From Acidithiobacillus montserratensis (lineage in GTDB: Bacteria > Pseudomonadota > Gammaproteobacteria > Acidithiobacillales > Acidithiobacillaceae), in the NCBI RefSeq assembly GCF_018853465.1, contig NZ_JABBOU010000024.1, forward strand, positions 1 to 20,110: a stretch of 20,110 nt of DNA, given 5' to 3'. The notes beneath the pieces were generated by a model, which was given only the letters and a program-made list of their open reading frames with translations, made no database searches and was not told the origin of the DNA. A program made the translations under genes and the position numbers. Shown here piece after piece: positions 12,162 to 20,110 of the stretch; the stretch's first letter is position 1, and the number at the start of each line of letters is the position of its first letter.

Positions 12162-14494
12162 CAGCCGTTGCGGCTTTGACCGGAAACGCTCCCTGGCTGG
12201 ACAGCTTTTCCAGAGTCCTTGACCTGGAAGATATCCGCGCCGCATGGGGTGCCCGCTGTGCCCATCCTTATGGGCAAGATTATGTAAAAAACCTGCATCC
12301 CTGGGTAGCGCTGACCGAAATCCATCAGCGTCACCATCTCGCCCAATGCCTGCAAGAACGCGCTGTGGCAGGTTCAACTCTGCCTGTCATGACTCTGCCG
12401 GAAATCCGCGCATCGCTGGATTTGGTCGAGCGTCCCGGGGCGGTCCTCGCTGGCCGGCAATTGCTGCAGGTGAGTCAGGTTTTGCTGGGGCAGAAGCACT
12501 ATGCTGCTGCCTTGCGCGCAATCGATGACGCTCTCACCGAATGGGCGACCGATATTGACCCTCCCCAGTCATTGCTGCACCGTCTGCAGCAGTCCCTCGA
12601 TGAGGAAGGGGAGCTTCTGGATTCGGCCAGCACCGAACTCCAGGCGCTACGCCGGCAGTTGCGCCAGGGCCGCCATGACATTCAACGGTTTTTGCAGGGT
12701 TTTTTGCGCAATCCTGATTGGCAGGATTACTGGCAGGAGCAGCTGATTGTTCTGCGCAATGATCGTTATGTACTGCCCCTGAAGGCCAGCCACAAAGGAC
12801 GGATCAAGGCCATTGTTCATGATCGCTCGGCCAGTGGTGAAACTCTTTTTGTAGAACCCTTGACGGCGGTAGATCTCAATAACCAACTGGTGCAGGACCG
12901 CCAGGCCGAACGTCAGGAACAGGAAAAAATACTCCAGATGTTGAGCGCGGCGGTCGGTCTGGAAGCGGCAAATATCCGTCGGGCTTTGCAGCGCTTGGGA
13001 AAGCTGGATGGGGTCCGGGCAGGGCTGGAGCTGGGTAAAGCCTACCAGGGCGTTCTGGTGCCGGTGGACAAACATCCCTTTTTTGCCTTGCACAAGCTGC
13101 GCCATCCGCTTTTATGCCTGCAGCATCCCGGTCAGGTGGTGGGTAATTCCCTGGCGCTGGGAGAGGAGCATCAGCAGTTGGTCATTACCGGCCCCAATAC
13201 CGGCGGCAAGACGGCATTACTCAAGGCGCTGGGTTTGAATCAACTGATGGCCTATCTGGGTTTGCCGGTGGCTGCCGAAGGCCAGCTGGGTTATTTCCGA
13301 CAGGGTTTTGCGGTGATTGGTGACGCCCAGGATATTCATGCCGATCTGTCCACTTTTTCGGCCCAGGTCAGTCGCTTGCAGGTCGTGCTCGAGCAGGCGG
13401 ACGCCCATAGTCTGGTGCTGCTGGATGAGTTGGGTAATGGTACCGACCCTCGCGAAGGCGGCGCTCTGGCCCAGGCGGTCGCAGAGGAACTGCTGGCGGC
13501 CAAAGCCTGCACGATGTTGACCAGTCACCTGGAAGTCATGAAACGCTATGCCCTGGGTCGCCCGGGGGTGGCCTTGGCCGGCATGGGTTTTGATGCGGCA
13601 ACACTGACACCGACCTATCGTTTGCAATGGGGTGTGGGCGGCGCCAGTCAGGGGCTGACCATCGCGCGGCGCATCGGTATGCCCGAGCCGCTCATGCGTC
13701 GCGCGGAAGCCCTGTATGCGGACGATCGCGAGGACTGGGAACGCTGGGAAGCACAGCGGGAAGGATTGCTGCGCGCTGCGCAGCAGGCCATGGATGAAGC
13801 GGCGCTGGCGCGGATGGAAGCGGACAAATCGGCGAAGCGTTTGCAACGGGAACTGGAGGCGGCGCGTCAGGAACGCGAGCGCGCCGCAGAGGAAGCGCGC
13901 AGCGAGTGGCAGCGCTTACTCGAAAATGCCCGCAGTGAAGTCCGTAAAACCATTGCGGCGCTCAAAACCGGGCGGGACACTCAGGCGGCCAGTGCGGCAT
14001 TGGAACAGGCAGGGGCGCCTTTCCGGCCCGTGCAGGATGCCGCCCCAGCTTTGCCGGAAGTCGGGAGCAGGGGGTTGTTTTTGCCCCTGCGTCAGGTTAC
14101 CCAGATCACGCGCGTGGACGCGCTGCGTCAGCGTCTGCAAATTCAGTTGCGTGGCAAGCAGTTGTGGATCCCGGTGGCGCAGTTTCGTGCCGATGCGGCG
14201 CTGGAAATGCCCAAGGATAAGGGCAGTACTCAGTATGCTTCTCCGGAAAACCATCCCTGGCGTCTCGACCTGCGCGGCCAGCTGCGCGACGATGCCTGGC
14301 AGGCTTTGTGCCGTCATGTGGACGGCGCTATGGCTTCCGGTCGGCAACAGGTAGAAATACTCCATGGTAAAGGTAATGGGGTGCTGGCAGAAATGGTACG
14401 GGAATTTGCCCGGCAGGATCCCCGGGTGACCCAGTGGCGCATGGCCCGTCCCGAGCAGGGCGGTGGTGGCGTCAGTGAATTGGAGTTGCGCTGA
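12158..14494 (+). CDS. mutS2: MutS2 family ATPase/endonuclease with Smr domain
   Basis: A 778-residue protein lacking the mismatch-recognition domain of MutS. It has a coiled-coil core/lever region (about 150-300), then the ABC-type ATPase: Walker A GPNTGGKT (345-352), DIHADLSTFSAQ signature (392-403), Walker B LVLLDELGNGTDP (419-431) and TSH switch (455-457). A long Arg/Glu/Ala coiled coil follows (about 540-610). The C-terminal Smr nuclease domain is complete, with DLRG at 704-707 and HGKGNG at 736-741. MutS2 suppresses homologous recombination or acts on collided ribosomes in species where it has been studied; which applies here is unknown. It overlaps yqeY by ATGA and ends 3 bp before dnaG. 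MutS2 inside the rpsU-dnaG-rpoD operon is unusual. Confidence 0.95.
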   Translation: MTAVAALTGNAPWLDSFSRVLDLEDIRAAWGARCAHPYGQDYVKNLHPWVALTEIHQRHHLAQCLQERAVAGSTLPVMTLPEIRASLDLVERPGAVLAGRQLLQVSQVLLGQKHYAAALRAIDDALTEWATDIDPPQSLLHRLQQSLDEEGELLDSASTELQALRRQLRQGRHDIQRFLQGFLRNPDWQDYWQEQLIVLRNDRYVLPLKASHKGRIKAIVHDRSASGETLFVEPLTAVDLNNQLVQDRQAERQEQEKILQMLSAAVGLEAANIRRALQRLGKLDGVRAGLELGKAYQGVLVPVDKHPFFALHKLRHPLLCLQHPGQVVGNSLALGEEHQQLVITGPNTGGKTALLKALGLNQLMAYLGLPVAAEGQLGYFRQGFAVIGDAQDIHADLSTFSAQVSRLQVVLEQADAHSLVLLDELGNGTDPREGGALAQAVAEELLAAKACTMLTSHLEVMKRYALGRPGVALAGMGFDAATLTPTYRLQWGVGGASQGLTIARRIGMPEPLMRRAEALYADDREDWERWEAQREGLLRAAQQAMDEAALARMEADKSAKRLQRELEAARQERERAAEEARSEWQRLLENARSEVRKTIAALKTGRDTQAASAALEQAGAPFRPVQDAAPALPEVGSRGLFLPLRQVTQITRVDALRQRLQIQLRGKQLWIPVAQFRADAALEMPKDKGSTQYASPENHPWRLDLRGQLRDDAWQALCRHVDGAMASGRQQVEILHGKGNGVLAEMVREFARQDPRVTQWRMARPEQGGGGVSELELR

Positions 14495-14497
14495 ATC

Positions 14498-16267
14498 ATG
14501 GTGAAATTTTCGCCCGCTTTTATTGATGCCTTGCTGGAGCGCAGCGATCTGGTCCGGTTGGTGGAAGGGCGAGTTCCACTCAAAAAGAAAGGCAAGGATT
14601 TCTGGGCCTGTTGCCCTTTTCATCAGGAAAAGAGCCCCTCGTTTTCGGTGAGTCCGGAAAAGCAGATTTATTACTGCTTTGGCTGTCACGCCCATGGGAA
14701 CGCCATTGGTTTTCTGATGGCCCATGACCGCATTTCTTTCCCGGAAGCGGTGACCCTGCTGGCGGAAGACGCAGGCATGGCTTTGCCGACGGAGCTTGCC
14801 GGTCAGACGCCTCAGGAAGATTTTCGTCCCTTTAGGCAGATACTGGAAAAAGCGGTCAAACTGTACCGGGGCGCCCTCAGCGAAAATTCGGTGGCCCAGC
14901 AATACTGGCAGAGTCGTGGCCTTCATCCGGACACGATCGACCGCTTTGAGTTGGGCTATGCGCCGCCTGCCGCCAGTTTTCTCAGTCAGCAACTGGGCCG
15001 CGACGACAATACCCGAAAGGCATTGATCGGCGCGGGCCTGGTCAGTAGCCGCGAGGACCATTCGGTATATGATCGCTTTCGCGAGAGAGTGATTTTTCCG
15101 ATTCGCGATGGGCGTGGTCAACTGGTCGGCTTGGGTGGACGCAGTCTCGATGGCCGCGAACCCAAGTATTTGAATTCTCCCGAAGGTCCCTTATATCACA
15201 AGGGTCAGGTGCTTTACGGGCTGCATCAGGCCCGGGAGGGCTTGCGCCGGGCGGGGCGGGCTCTCCTGGTGGAAGGTTATCTGGATGTCATCACCCTGCA
15301 TCAGGCCGGTCTGGATTATGCGGTGGCTGTCAGCGGTACCGCGCTTGGTGAAAGTCAGTTGCAGATGTTGTTTCGCGCGGCTCCCGAAGTCCTGCTCTGT
15401 TTTGATGGCGATGGGGCGGGGCGCAAGGCGGCCTGGCGGGCGGTACAAATAGCGCCCGAGCTGTTGCGTGAAGGGCGTTTGCTGCGGGTATTGTTTCTGC
15501 CTGATGGTCAGGACCCGGATTCATTGGTGCGCGGGCAGGGCGGGGCGGCGCTGGAAGCCCTGTTGCCGACCGCGCGTCCAGCTATCGACTATTATCTGGA
15601 CGAGCTGCAGCGCCGCTACAATATTGCTGCCGAAGATGAGAAAGCCCAGTTTCTGCGTGAGGCCCGGGCATTTTTGCAGCGGGTCAATGATACGACGCTG
15701 CGGGAAGTTTACCTGCACAAGCTGCAGGATTTGTGTGGCATGGCCCATGCCATACCCGTAAAAAGGCGTGGTCGGGAGTCTGCGCTTGCGCCGGCGCGCG
15801 GGGTAAGGGCGCGCGGCAAGGAAGGGCCTTCTCTTTTCAAAAATGCCTTGCGTCTGCTTTTAAACCATCCGGAAGATCCTGCCTGGCAGGAACTGGAAAA
15901 AACATTGCTCCCTTTTGCCGCAGACCCGATGGCAAAAAATCTGGACGCGACCCTTGATATTTTGGCCAACATGACCCATCTAGGTTCTCATGAGCTCTTG
16001 GCGAGATTGGCAGGCTCTGATCTGGCCGAGATTTGTTATGCCCTGGTCATGGATGCGGATGCCGATGCCGAGAGTCAGGAGGGCACATTGATGCGTAACG
16101 AGATATCGGGGTGTGTGCAAAGGGTCAATCAACGACTGATCAAGGCGCGGATAGATTATATGGCATCTACGGCGGATCGTTCGGGATTGGGGGCGCTGAC
16201 CGAGCAGGAGAGGGCCGAAATGGTGCAGCTGACCCGGCGTGGTCGGCACAAGCCTTCAGAATCATAA
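14498..16267 (+). CDS. dnaG: DNA primase
   Basis: A 589-residue primase that makes RNA primers at the replication fork. The CHC2 zinc-binding domain has C39-PF-H42 and C60-FG-C63. The RNA-polymerase core includes FRERVIFPIRDGRGQLVGLGGR (194-215) and the TOPRIM motifs LLVEGYLDVI (256-265, catalytic E259) and FDGDGAGRKAA (302-312, D303 and D305). The C-terminal part (from about 440) is helical and would be the DnaB-interacting domain. Length is close to E. coli DnaG (581). It starts 3 bp after mutS2; no distinct RBS of its own, so coupling is likely, giving low primase levels as in other genomes. Confidence 0.97.
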   Translation: MVKFSPAFIDALLERSDLVRLVEGRVPLKKKGKDFWACCPFHQEKSPSFSVSPEKQIYYCFGCHAHGNAIGFLMAHDRISFPEAVTLLAEDAGMALPTELAGQTPQEDFRPFRQILEKAVKLYRGALSENSVAQQYWQSRGLHPDTIDRFELGYAPPAASFLSQQLGRDDNTRKALIGAGLVSSREDHSVYDRFRERVIFPIRDGRGQLVGLGGRSLDGREPKYLNSPEGPLYHKGQVLYGLHQAREGLRRAGRALLVEGYLDVITLHQAGLDYAVAVSGTALGESQLQMLFRAAPEVLLCFDGDGAGRKAAWRAVQIAPELLREGRLLRVLFLPDGQDPDSLVRGQGGAALEALLPTARPAIDYYLDELQRRYNIAAEDEKAQFLREARAFLQRVNDTTLREVYLHKLQDLCGMAHAIPVKRRGRESALAPARGVRARGKEGPSLFKNALRLLLNHPEDPAWQELEKTLLPFAADPMAKNLDATLDILANMTHLGSHELLARLAGSDLAEICYALVMDADADAESQEGTLMRNEISGCVQRVNQRLIKARIDYMASTADRSGLGALTEQERAEMVQLTRRGRHKPSES

Positions 16268-16282
16268 AGTAGCTCATGGACA

Positions 16283-16330
16283 GGATGAATACCCGATGCA
16301 GCATTCCGGCTTTTCATCCAGGGGTTTTTT
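16283..16330 (+). terminator. Hairpin with T tract between dnaG and rpoD (attenuator-like)
   Basis: GGATGAA (16283-16289) and TTCATCC (16313-16319) form a 7-bp stem, with an inner CCG/CGG pairing, and six Ts follow 5 bp later. It lies just upstream of the rpoD -10 box. The gap before the T tract makes it weaker than a standard terminator, so partial read-through from dnaG into rpoD is plausible. Confidence 0.4.
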
Positions 16331-16340
16331 CTTATATAAT
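16311..16340 (+). promoter_or_regulatory. Internal promoter of rpoD
   Basis: A perfect TATAAT (16335-16340) lies 29 bp before the ATG, with TTTTCA at 18-bp spacing as the best -35. It would let rpoD be transcribed separately from the rest of the operon. Confidence 0.55.
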
Positions 16341-16369
16341 GTGCGGCTTTCCGCGAGTGCAGGATAGTT

Positions 16370-18262
16370 ATGAGAGACGGTGAGAGTGTAGTGGACAATG
16401 AGTCTCAGCGGTCTGAGCTGAAGCGCCTTATTGCGCGCGGAAAAGAGCAGGGATACCTGACTTACGGGGAAATCAACGATCATCTGCCGGAAGAAGTGTT
16501 TGATCCTGAGCAGATGGAAAATGTCATCTCCATGATCAATGACATGGGCATTGACGTATTTGAAGAGGCTCCCGATGGTGACACCCTGCTGGATGCCGAG
16601 GGCAATGTCGGCGTAGCTGCCCAGGAAGCTGAAGAAGCCGCCGAGGAAGCCCTTGCGGTGGTCGAGGCGGATATTGGGCGCACCAGTGATCCGGTGCGTA
16701 TGTACATGCGCGAGATGGGCACCGTCGAGCTGCTGACCCGGGAAGGTGAAATCGAAATCGCCCGGCGGATTGAAGATGGCCTCATGCAGGTTCTGCGTGC
16801 TGTTTCCACCTGTCCGACGACCATCTCCCTGTTGCTGGATGCTGCGGATCGGGTGGAGCGCGGCGAAATGCGTCTGGATGAAGTCGTGGATGCCTTCATT
16901 GATCCCAATGCCCTGGAAGCCGAAGCTGTCAGTGAAGATGACGAGGCGGTCCTGCTGGAAGGGGAAGAAGCGGCAGACTCTGACGACGATGAGGACGAAG
17001 ACGGTGAAGAAACCCTCGAAGCCGACAAAGGGCCGCAACTCGAAGAAGCCTTGGAGCGCTTTGCCGTTATTCGTGAAGCCTATCTGAATCTGTTGACCAG
17101 TCATGCCGAAGGTGAAATGCATGACGCCAGCTATCAGGAAAAAAGACGCGAACTTGCGGATCGTTTTCTGGAGATCAAGCTCAATGGCCGGCAGATTGAT
17201 GTCATGGCCGATGCCCTGCGCTCATTGACTGAAGAAGTGCGGCAATGTGAGCGTGAGCTCATGGAAATCTGCATCGAGCGAGCTCGCTTTCCCCGGAAGG
17301 AGTTTGTCCGCAGTTATCCTGGGCATGAAAGCGACTTGGGCTGGATTGATCAGCAGATCAATGGCGGCTATGCCTACAGCGCACGACTGGTGGAGTATCG
17401 CGATGACATTCTCGCCATCATGAAGCGTTTGGCGGAAATTGAAAGACGAGCGGGCTTGCCTGTTGCGGAAATCAAGGAAGCCAGTCGCCTTATGTCCATC
17501 GGTGAAGCCAAAGCCCGGCGTGCCAAAAAGGAAATGGTGGAAGCCAACCTGCGCCTGGTGATTTCCATCGCCAAAAAATACACCAATCGCGGCCTGCAGT
17601 TTCTGGATCTGATTCAGGAAGGCAATATCGGTTTGATGAAGGCGGTAGACAAGTTTGAATACCGGCGGGGTTACAAGTTTTCCACTTATGCCACCTGGTG
17701 GATCCGCCAGGCCATTACCCGCAGTATTGCCGATCAGGCACGGACCATTCGCATTCCGGTGCATATGATTGAAACCATCAACAAGCTGAACCGGATCAGT
17801 CGGCAGATGCTGCAGGAAATGGGTCGTGAGCCGTCTCCGGAAGAGTTGGCGGAGCGCATGGAAATGCCCGAAGACAAAATTCGCAAGGTGCTGAAAATTG
17901 CCAAGGAACCGATTTCCATGGAAACTCCCATCGGGGATGATGAAGATTCGCATCTGGGGGATTTTATTGAAGACCGGAATGTCACCGCTCCGGCGGATTC
18001 GGCGGTCAATGCGGCGATCCGGGAAGTGGTCGAAGAGCTGTTGGACAATGGTCTGACTGCCCGCGAAGCCAAGGTGTTGCGGATGCGCTTTGGCATTGGC
18101 ATGAATACCGACCACACCCTTGAAGAGGTCGGCAAGCAGTTTGACGTGACCCGTGAACGTATCCGTCAGATTGAAGCCAAGGCTTTGCGGAAGCTGCGTC
18201 ACCCCTCTCGCTCAGAGCGTTTGCGCAGTTTTGTGGATGGCGAAGTTACCATTCCTTCCTAG
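16370..18262 (+). CDS. rpoD: RNA polymerase primary sigma factor RpoD (sigma-70)
   Basis: A 630-residue housekeeping sigma factor. Region 1.1 occupies about 1-85 ([26 protein letters not shown]). Region 1.2 includes [30 protein letters not shown]. The non-conserved region holds a very acidic stretch near 190-220 (EDDEAVL...[12 protein letters not shown]). Region 2 has [27 protein letters not shown] and the -10-recognition helix [15 protein letters not shown] from about residue 435. Region 3 and region 4.2 ([26 protein letters not shown], from about 593) complete it. RBS AGGA is 5 nt before the ATG. It is last in the operon and is followed by a terminator and a tRNA. Confidence 0.98.
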   Translation: MRDGESVVDNESQRSELKRLIARGKEQGYLTYGEINDHLPEEVFDPEQMENVISMINDMGIDVFEEAPDGDTLLDAEGNVGVAAQEAEEAAEEALAVVEADIGRTSDPVRMYMREMGTVELLTREGEIEIARRIEDGLMQVLRAVSTCPTTISLLLDAADRVERGEMRLDEVVDAFIDPNALEAEAVSEDDEAVLLEGEEAADSDDDEDEDGEETLEADKGPQLEEALERFAVIREAYLNLLTSHAEGEMHDASYQEKRRELADRFLEIKLNGRQIDVMADALRSLTEEVRQCERELMEICIERARFPRKEFVRSYPGHESDLGWIDQQINGGYAYSARLVEYRDDILAIMKRLAEIERRAGLPVAEIKEASRLMSIGEAKARRAKKEMVEANLRLVISIAKKYTNRGLQFLDLIQEGNIGLMKAVDKFEYRRGYKFSTYATWWIRQAITRSIADQARTIRIPVHMIETINKLNRISRQMLQEMGREPSPEELAERMEMPEDKIRKVLKIAKEPISMETPIGDDEDSHLGDFIEDRNVTAPADSAVNAAIREVVEELLDNGLTAREAKVLRMRFGIGMNTDHTLEEVGKQFDVTRERIRQIEAKALRKLRHPSRSERLRSFVDGEVTIPS

Positions 18263-18285
18263 GGCAAAAATGTGTTAAAAAATGC

Positions 18286-18315
18286 GGGCGCGTAATGACT
18301 TTCGCGCCCTTTCTT
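18286..18315 (+). terminator. Rho-independent terminator after rpoD
   Basis: GGGCGCG and CGCGCCC form a perfect 7-bp GC stem around a 10-nt loop, followed by TTTCTT. It lies 24 bp after the rpoD stop and ends only 3 bp before the tRNA. Its loop contains TAATGA and its right arm is CGCGCCC, so the same DNA could also serve as -10 and GC-rich discriminator of a tRNA promoter. Confidence 0.75.
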
Positions 18316-18317
18316 CA

Positions 18318-18394
<77 letters not shown>

Positions 18395-18448
18395 TATAAA
18401 ACAATCAGTTAATAAATGACAGTTGACAATCCTCTGCTCCTCAGGTGT

Positions 18449-18471
18449 AGATTCAGCACGGTGCTGAATCT
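18449..18471. repeat. Perfect 23-bp palindrome between tRNA and lipoprotein gene
   Basis: AGATTCAGCAC is followed by one base and its exact inverse complement GTGCTGAATCT. There is no T tract on either side, so it is not a normal terminator. It may be a protein-binding site, an RNA-processing hairpin or a mobile-element scar. Apart from it, I see nothing supported in 18395-18539. Confidence 0.6.
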
Positions 18472-18539
18472 GGATGTTGTGTTCGATGTGGGTGGCAACA
18501 ATCTTCGGCATATCGCCGCTTCGGGATGAGGGCTTGCGC

Positions 18540-19349
18540 CTACTTTTTGGGTGGGGTGGCTACCGCCTGAAAAGTGGCCAGAACCTTACCCTCGGCATCT
18601 TTGAACTGGAGTTTGGAGCCCTGCAAGGCATAGCTGCGGGTTTGTTCCAGTGCTTTGGAGAAAGGGCCATCAATGCTGACCCCCACGCAGGCCATGCGGG
18701 TGGAGATGAGGGCAGGGAATTTCAGTTGCTGATTGGCTCCCAGTACCAGTCCACCGGCAACCCGATTGCAGCCATCCCAACCGGCAACTCTTTGTTCTGT
18801 AGGGAGAAAGCTGAGGTGCGGCGCTTTTGCCTCGGAACCTTTGGCGATGCTTTGTCCTGCCAGGCTGCTGAGTCGCCACGCGTAACTCGCGTAGAGATCC
18901 TGGGCAGCACTATGATCGCTGACCTTGTGCAGCAGCCAGAGCTTGCCATCGCCAGTGGAGAGCGCCTTACCGGCATCTGTCAGCGGCGCCAGCGCATTTT
19001 CCCGCACCTGGTAGGCTCCGATTTTTTGCTGATCGGCTCCCAGCAGTTCAATCACCTTAGCCGTCTGCCAGTGAAATCGTCCGGTGGTCTCAGTGATGTT
19101 CTGGCTACGGTCAGCATACTGGGTGGTGAGGAGATAGTGCCCGTTGGCTTTAAGGGCGAGGGTGCTGCGGATACCCGGGCAATCCGCACAAGGTAAGTCG
19201 CCCGCATAACTACCCTGCCAGTCTAAAGCACTTTGGCTGGTATGTTGGTCTGGTGGTGGGGTGGCAGTGTTCATGGGCGGAGTAACCGGTGCGCAGGCAG
19301 CCAGAAGGCTGATAATGGGCAAAGAAAAGGTGAGTGCCGTGTATTTCAT
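18540..19349 (-). CDS. Outer-membrane lipoprotein with NlpE N-terminal and META (HslJ-like) domains
   Basis: A 269-residue lipoprotein: signal peptide ending in the lipobox LAAC (16-19), then a Thr/Pro-rich linker. Residues about 43-130 carry the NlpE/CopE signature YAGDLPCADCPGIRSTLALKANGHYLL with its C..C motif. Residues about 155-262 form a META domain like HslJ (YASYAWRLSSLAGQ, GWDGCNRVAGG, STRMACV, LQFKDAEGKVLATF). NlpE-type lipoproteins take part in envelope or copper stress sensing and META-domain proteins are linked to heat shock/novobiocin and secretion traits; the fused form is seen in several proteobacteria but its exact role is unknown. RBS GGAGGGG is just before the ATG. It has its own promoter. 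Confidence 0.88.
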   Translation of the reverse strand: MKYTALTFSLPIISLLAACAPVTPPMNTATPPPDQHTSQSALDWQGSYAGDLPCADCPGIRSTLALKANGHYLLTTQYADRSQNITETTGRFHWQTAKVIELLGADQQKIGAYQVRENALAPLTDAGKALSTGDGKLWLLHKVSDHSAAQDLYASYAWRLSSLAGQSIAKGSEAKAPHLSFLPTEQRVAGWDGCNRVAGGLVLGANQQLKFPALISTRMACVGVSIDGPFSKALEQTRSYALQGSKLQFKDAEGKVLATFQAVATPPKK

Positions 19350-19376
19350 GTCCCCTCCGTATTTGAATTTTTTGTA

Positions 19377-19406
19377 ATTTTACGGGTTTTTCAATTGGAG
19401 TGGCAA
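19377..19406 (-). promoter_or_regulatory. Promoter of the NlpE/META lipoprotein gene
   Basis: On the minus strand TTGCCA (19401-19406), an 18-bp spacer and TAAAAT (19377-19382) lie 27 bp before the ATG. This is a near-consensus sigma-70 promoter. Confidence 0.6.
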
Positions 19407-19461
19407 GTGAGCCAAGAGGCATGATCTTTATGGGCAGCACGCCGACCCAGCACCGGTTTTG

Positions 19462-20043
19462 TCAGGTTTTTACTGCAACACTCTCACGACACTGCTGCGC
19501 CAGTGCTACCAGGGCCATGCGGGCTTCCTGCGCATTGGTGACGGGATCAGGCAGATCAAAACGCAGTAGCTTGCCGTCGGCGCGCAGATCAAAACCATCA
19601 TAATCCATGCCCACCATTTCCACCTCGAAAACATCCAGGGCATATCGATGCCGACAATAGTCGCGCAGGTTATCGCGATGGTCGGCATTCATATGGGCGA
19701 TAATGCCCGCTTCTGCCGCCAGCAGTGCATCGCTGGGTGGCGGCGCATAATGTTCTGGTCGAACCCAGTGAATTTTGCCAAAGCCGCCAATGTAGCGGAT
19801 ATTTTCAACAGCGATCCGGTAAAAATAGAAATCATGGGCAGCAAAGTAATCCCGGGCTTGGGGGAGATAGCGCAGATAACGATCAGCAAAAATATTTTTG
19901 TCCGCTAGCCGGGTGGCGCGACCGATCAGTGTGACTCTGCCGGCAGCCTGCATGTCTTCGGAGCAGGGTTGTACCAGCAGACTCACCCGGGAGTCCAGGG
20001 CTCCGTCAAGCTCGCCGGATATAGTAGCAGAGGTTTTCGCCAC
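19462..20043 (-). CDS. HugZ-type protein: pyridoxamine 5'-phosphate oxidase-like domain plus DUF2470, 5' end abnormal
   Basis: A 193-residue ORF beginning at GTG 20043. Residues about 12-105 (LDSRVSLLVQ, DMQAAGRVTLIGRATRL, ADRYLRYLPQARDY, HDFYFYRIAVENIRYIGGFGKIHWV) match the split-barrel flavin/heme-binding domain of HugZ and related proteins. Residues about 108-190 match DUF2470 (EAGIIAHMNADHRDNLRDYC, MVGMDYDGFDLRADGKLLRF, DPVTNAQEARMALVAL). Family members use this pair of domains for heme binding or degradation. They normally have some 50-60 further residues at the N terminus covering the first strands of the barrel; here an in-frame TGA lies 17 codons before the GTG, there is no RBS, and no ATG between. 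It may be a shortened gene, a frameshifted or decayed gene, or start at an unusual codon. The window ends too soon to tell. Confidence 0.7.
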   Translation of the reverse strand: MAKTSATISGELDGALDSRVSLLVQPCSEDMQAAGRVTLIGRATRLADKNIFADRYLRYLPQARDYFAAHDFYFYRIAVENIRYIGGFGKIHWVRPEHYAPPPSDALLAAEAGIIAHMNADHRDNLRDYCRHRYALDVFEVEMVGMDYDGFDLRADGKLLRFDLPDPVTNAQEARMALVALAQQCRESVAVKT

Positions 20044-20110
20044 TGATTTTAATGGTGGTTTGAAGGGACTATAGTTGGTGGAAATGCGGCATTTTCAGGC
20101 GATTTTGGGT

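Noticed and set aside
13916..15121. 401-codon minus-strand ORF
   Set aside because: Lies wholly antisense to mutS2 and dnaG, which are certain; long shadow ORFs are expected with this codon bias.
16274..17122. 282-codon minus-strand ORF over the rpoD 5' end
   Set aside because: Covers the rpoD promoter and acidic region in antisense; no RBS or known family pattern.
17222..18202. 326-codon minus-strand ORF
   Set aside because: Antisense to the strongly conserved half of rpoD; a mirror effect of that gene's codon use.

Overview
The window looks like core chromosome of a moderately GC-rich gammaproteobacterium or acidithiobacillus-type organism. Every core protein reads as proteobacterial, and the macromolecular synthesis operon (rpsU, yqeY, dnaG, rpoD) followed by a CAU-anticodon tRNA is typical of beta/gammaproteobacteria. 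A mutS2 gene inside that operon, a separate TauE/SafE permease and an orphan encapsulated-ferritin-like protein are features I associate with Acidithiobacillus-like genomes, but the genus is inference and was not tested.

Left edge (1-417): the 5' end of a tyrosine integrase gene runs off the window and sits directly beside the 3' end of a tRNA-Ala(CGC) gene. This is the classic anatomy of a genomic island or prophage integrated in a tRNA gene, so the boundary between mobile DNA and core chromosome is probably here and the island lies to the left.

Region 539-5157: a methyltransferase and a TauE/SafE permease (minus strand, likely one operon), a D-Ala-D-Ala carboxypeptidase lacking the usual C-terminal domain (plus), and a 14-TM DHA2-family MFS exporter (minus). 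The exporter's promoter is overlapped by a TetR-like palindrome, yet no regulator gene is nearby.

Region 5110-6726: a self-contained mini-transcription unit for a 50-residue protein (strong promoter with palindrome, RBS, terminator), a roughly 215-bp element with terminal inverted repeats, an RsuA/RluB-type pseudouridine synthase, and a standalone EncFtn-like ferritin whose start codon lies 17 bp from the divergent synthase gene.

Region 6737-10420: hemW (minus), a LON substrate-binding-domain protein (plus), a stand-alone cyclic-nucleotide-binding-domain protein (minus) and the rph-rdgB operon (plus). Gene packing is very tight, with 3' overlaps of 4 and 34 bp and 4-bp translational overlaps.

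Region 10387-18394: a group-2 (RpoS-like) sigma factor on the minus strand is divergent from a compact operon rpsU-yqeY-mutS2-dnaG-rpoD, which ends in a terminator and tRNA-Ile2/Met(CAU). This operon joins translation initiation, DNA processing, replication priming and the main sigma factor.

Right edge (18395-20110): a perfect 23-bp palindrome, an NlpE/META-domain outer-membrane lipoprotein and a HugZ-type (PNPOx-like plus DUF2470) protein whose 5' end looks abnormal. I see no CRISPR array, rRNA or complete insertion sequence.
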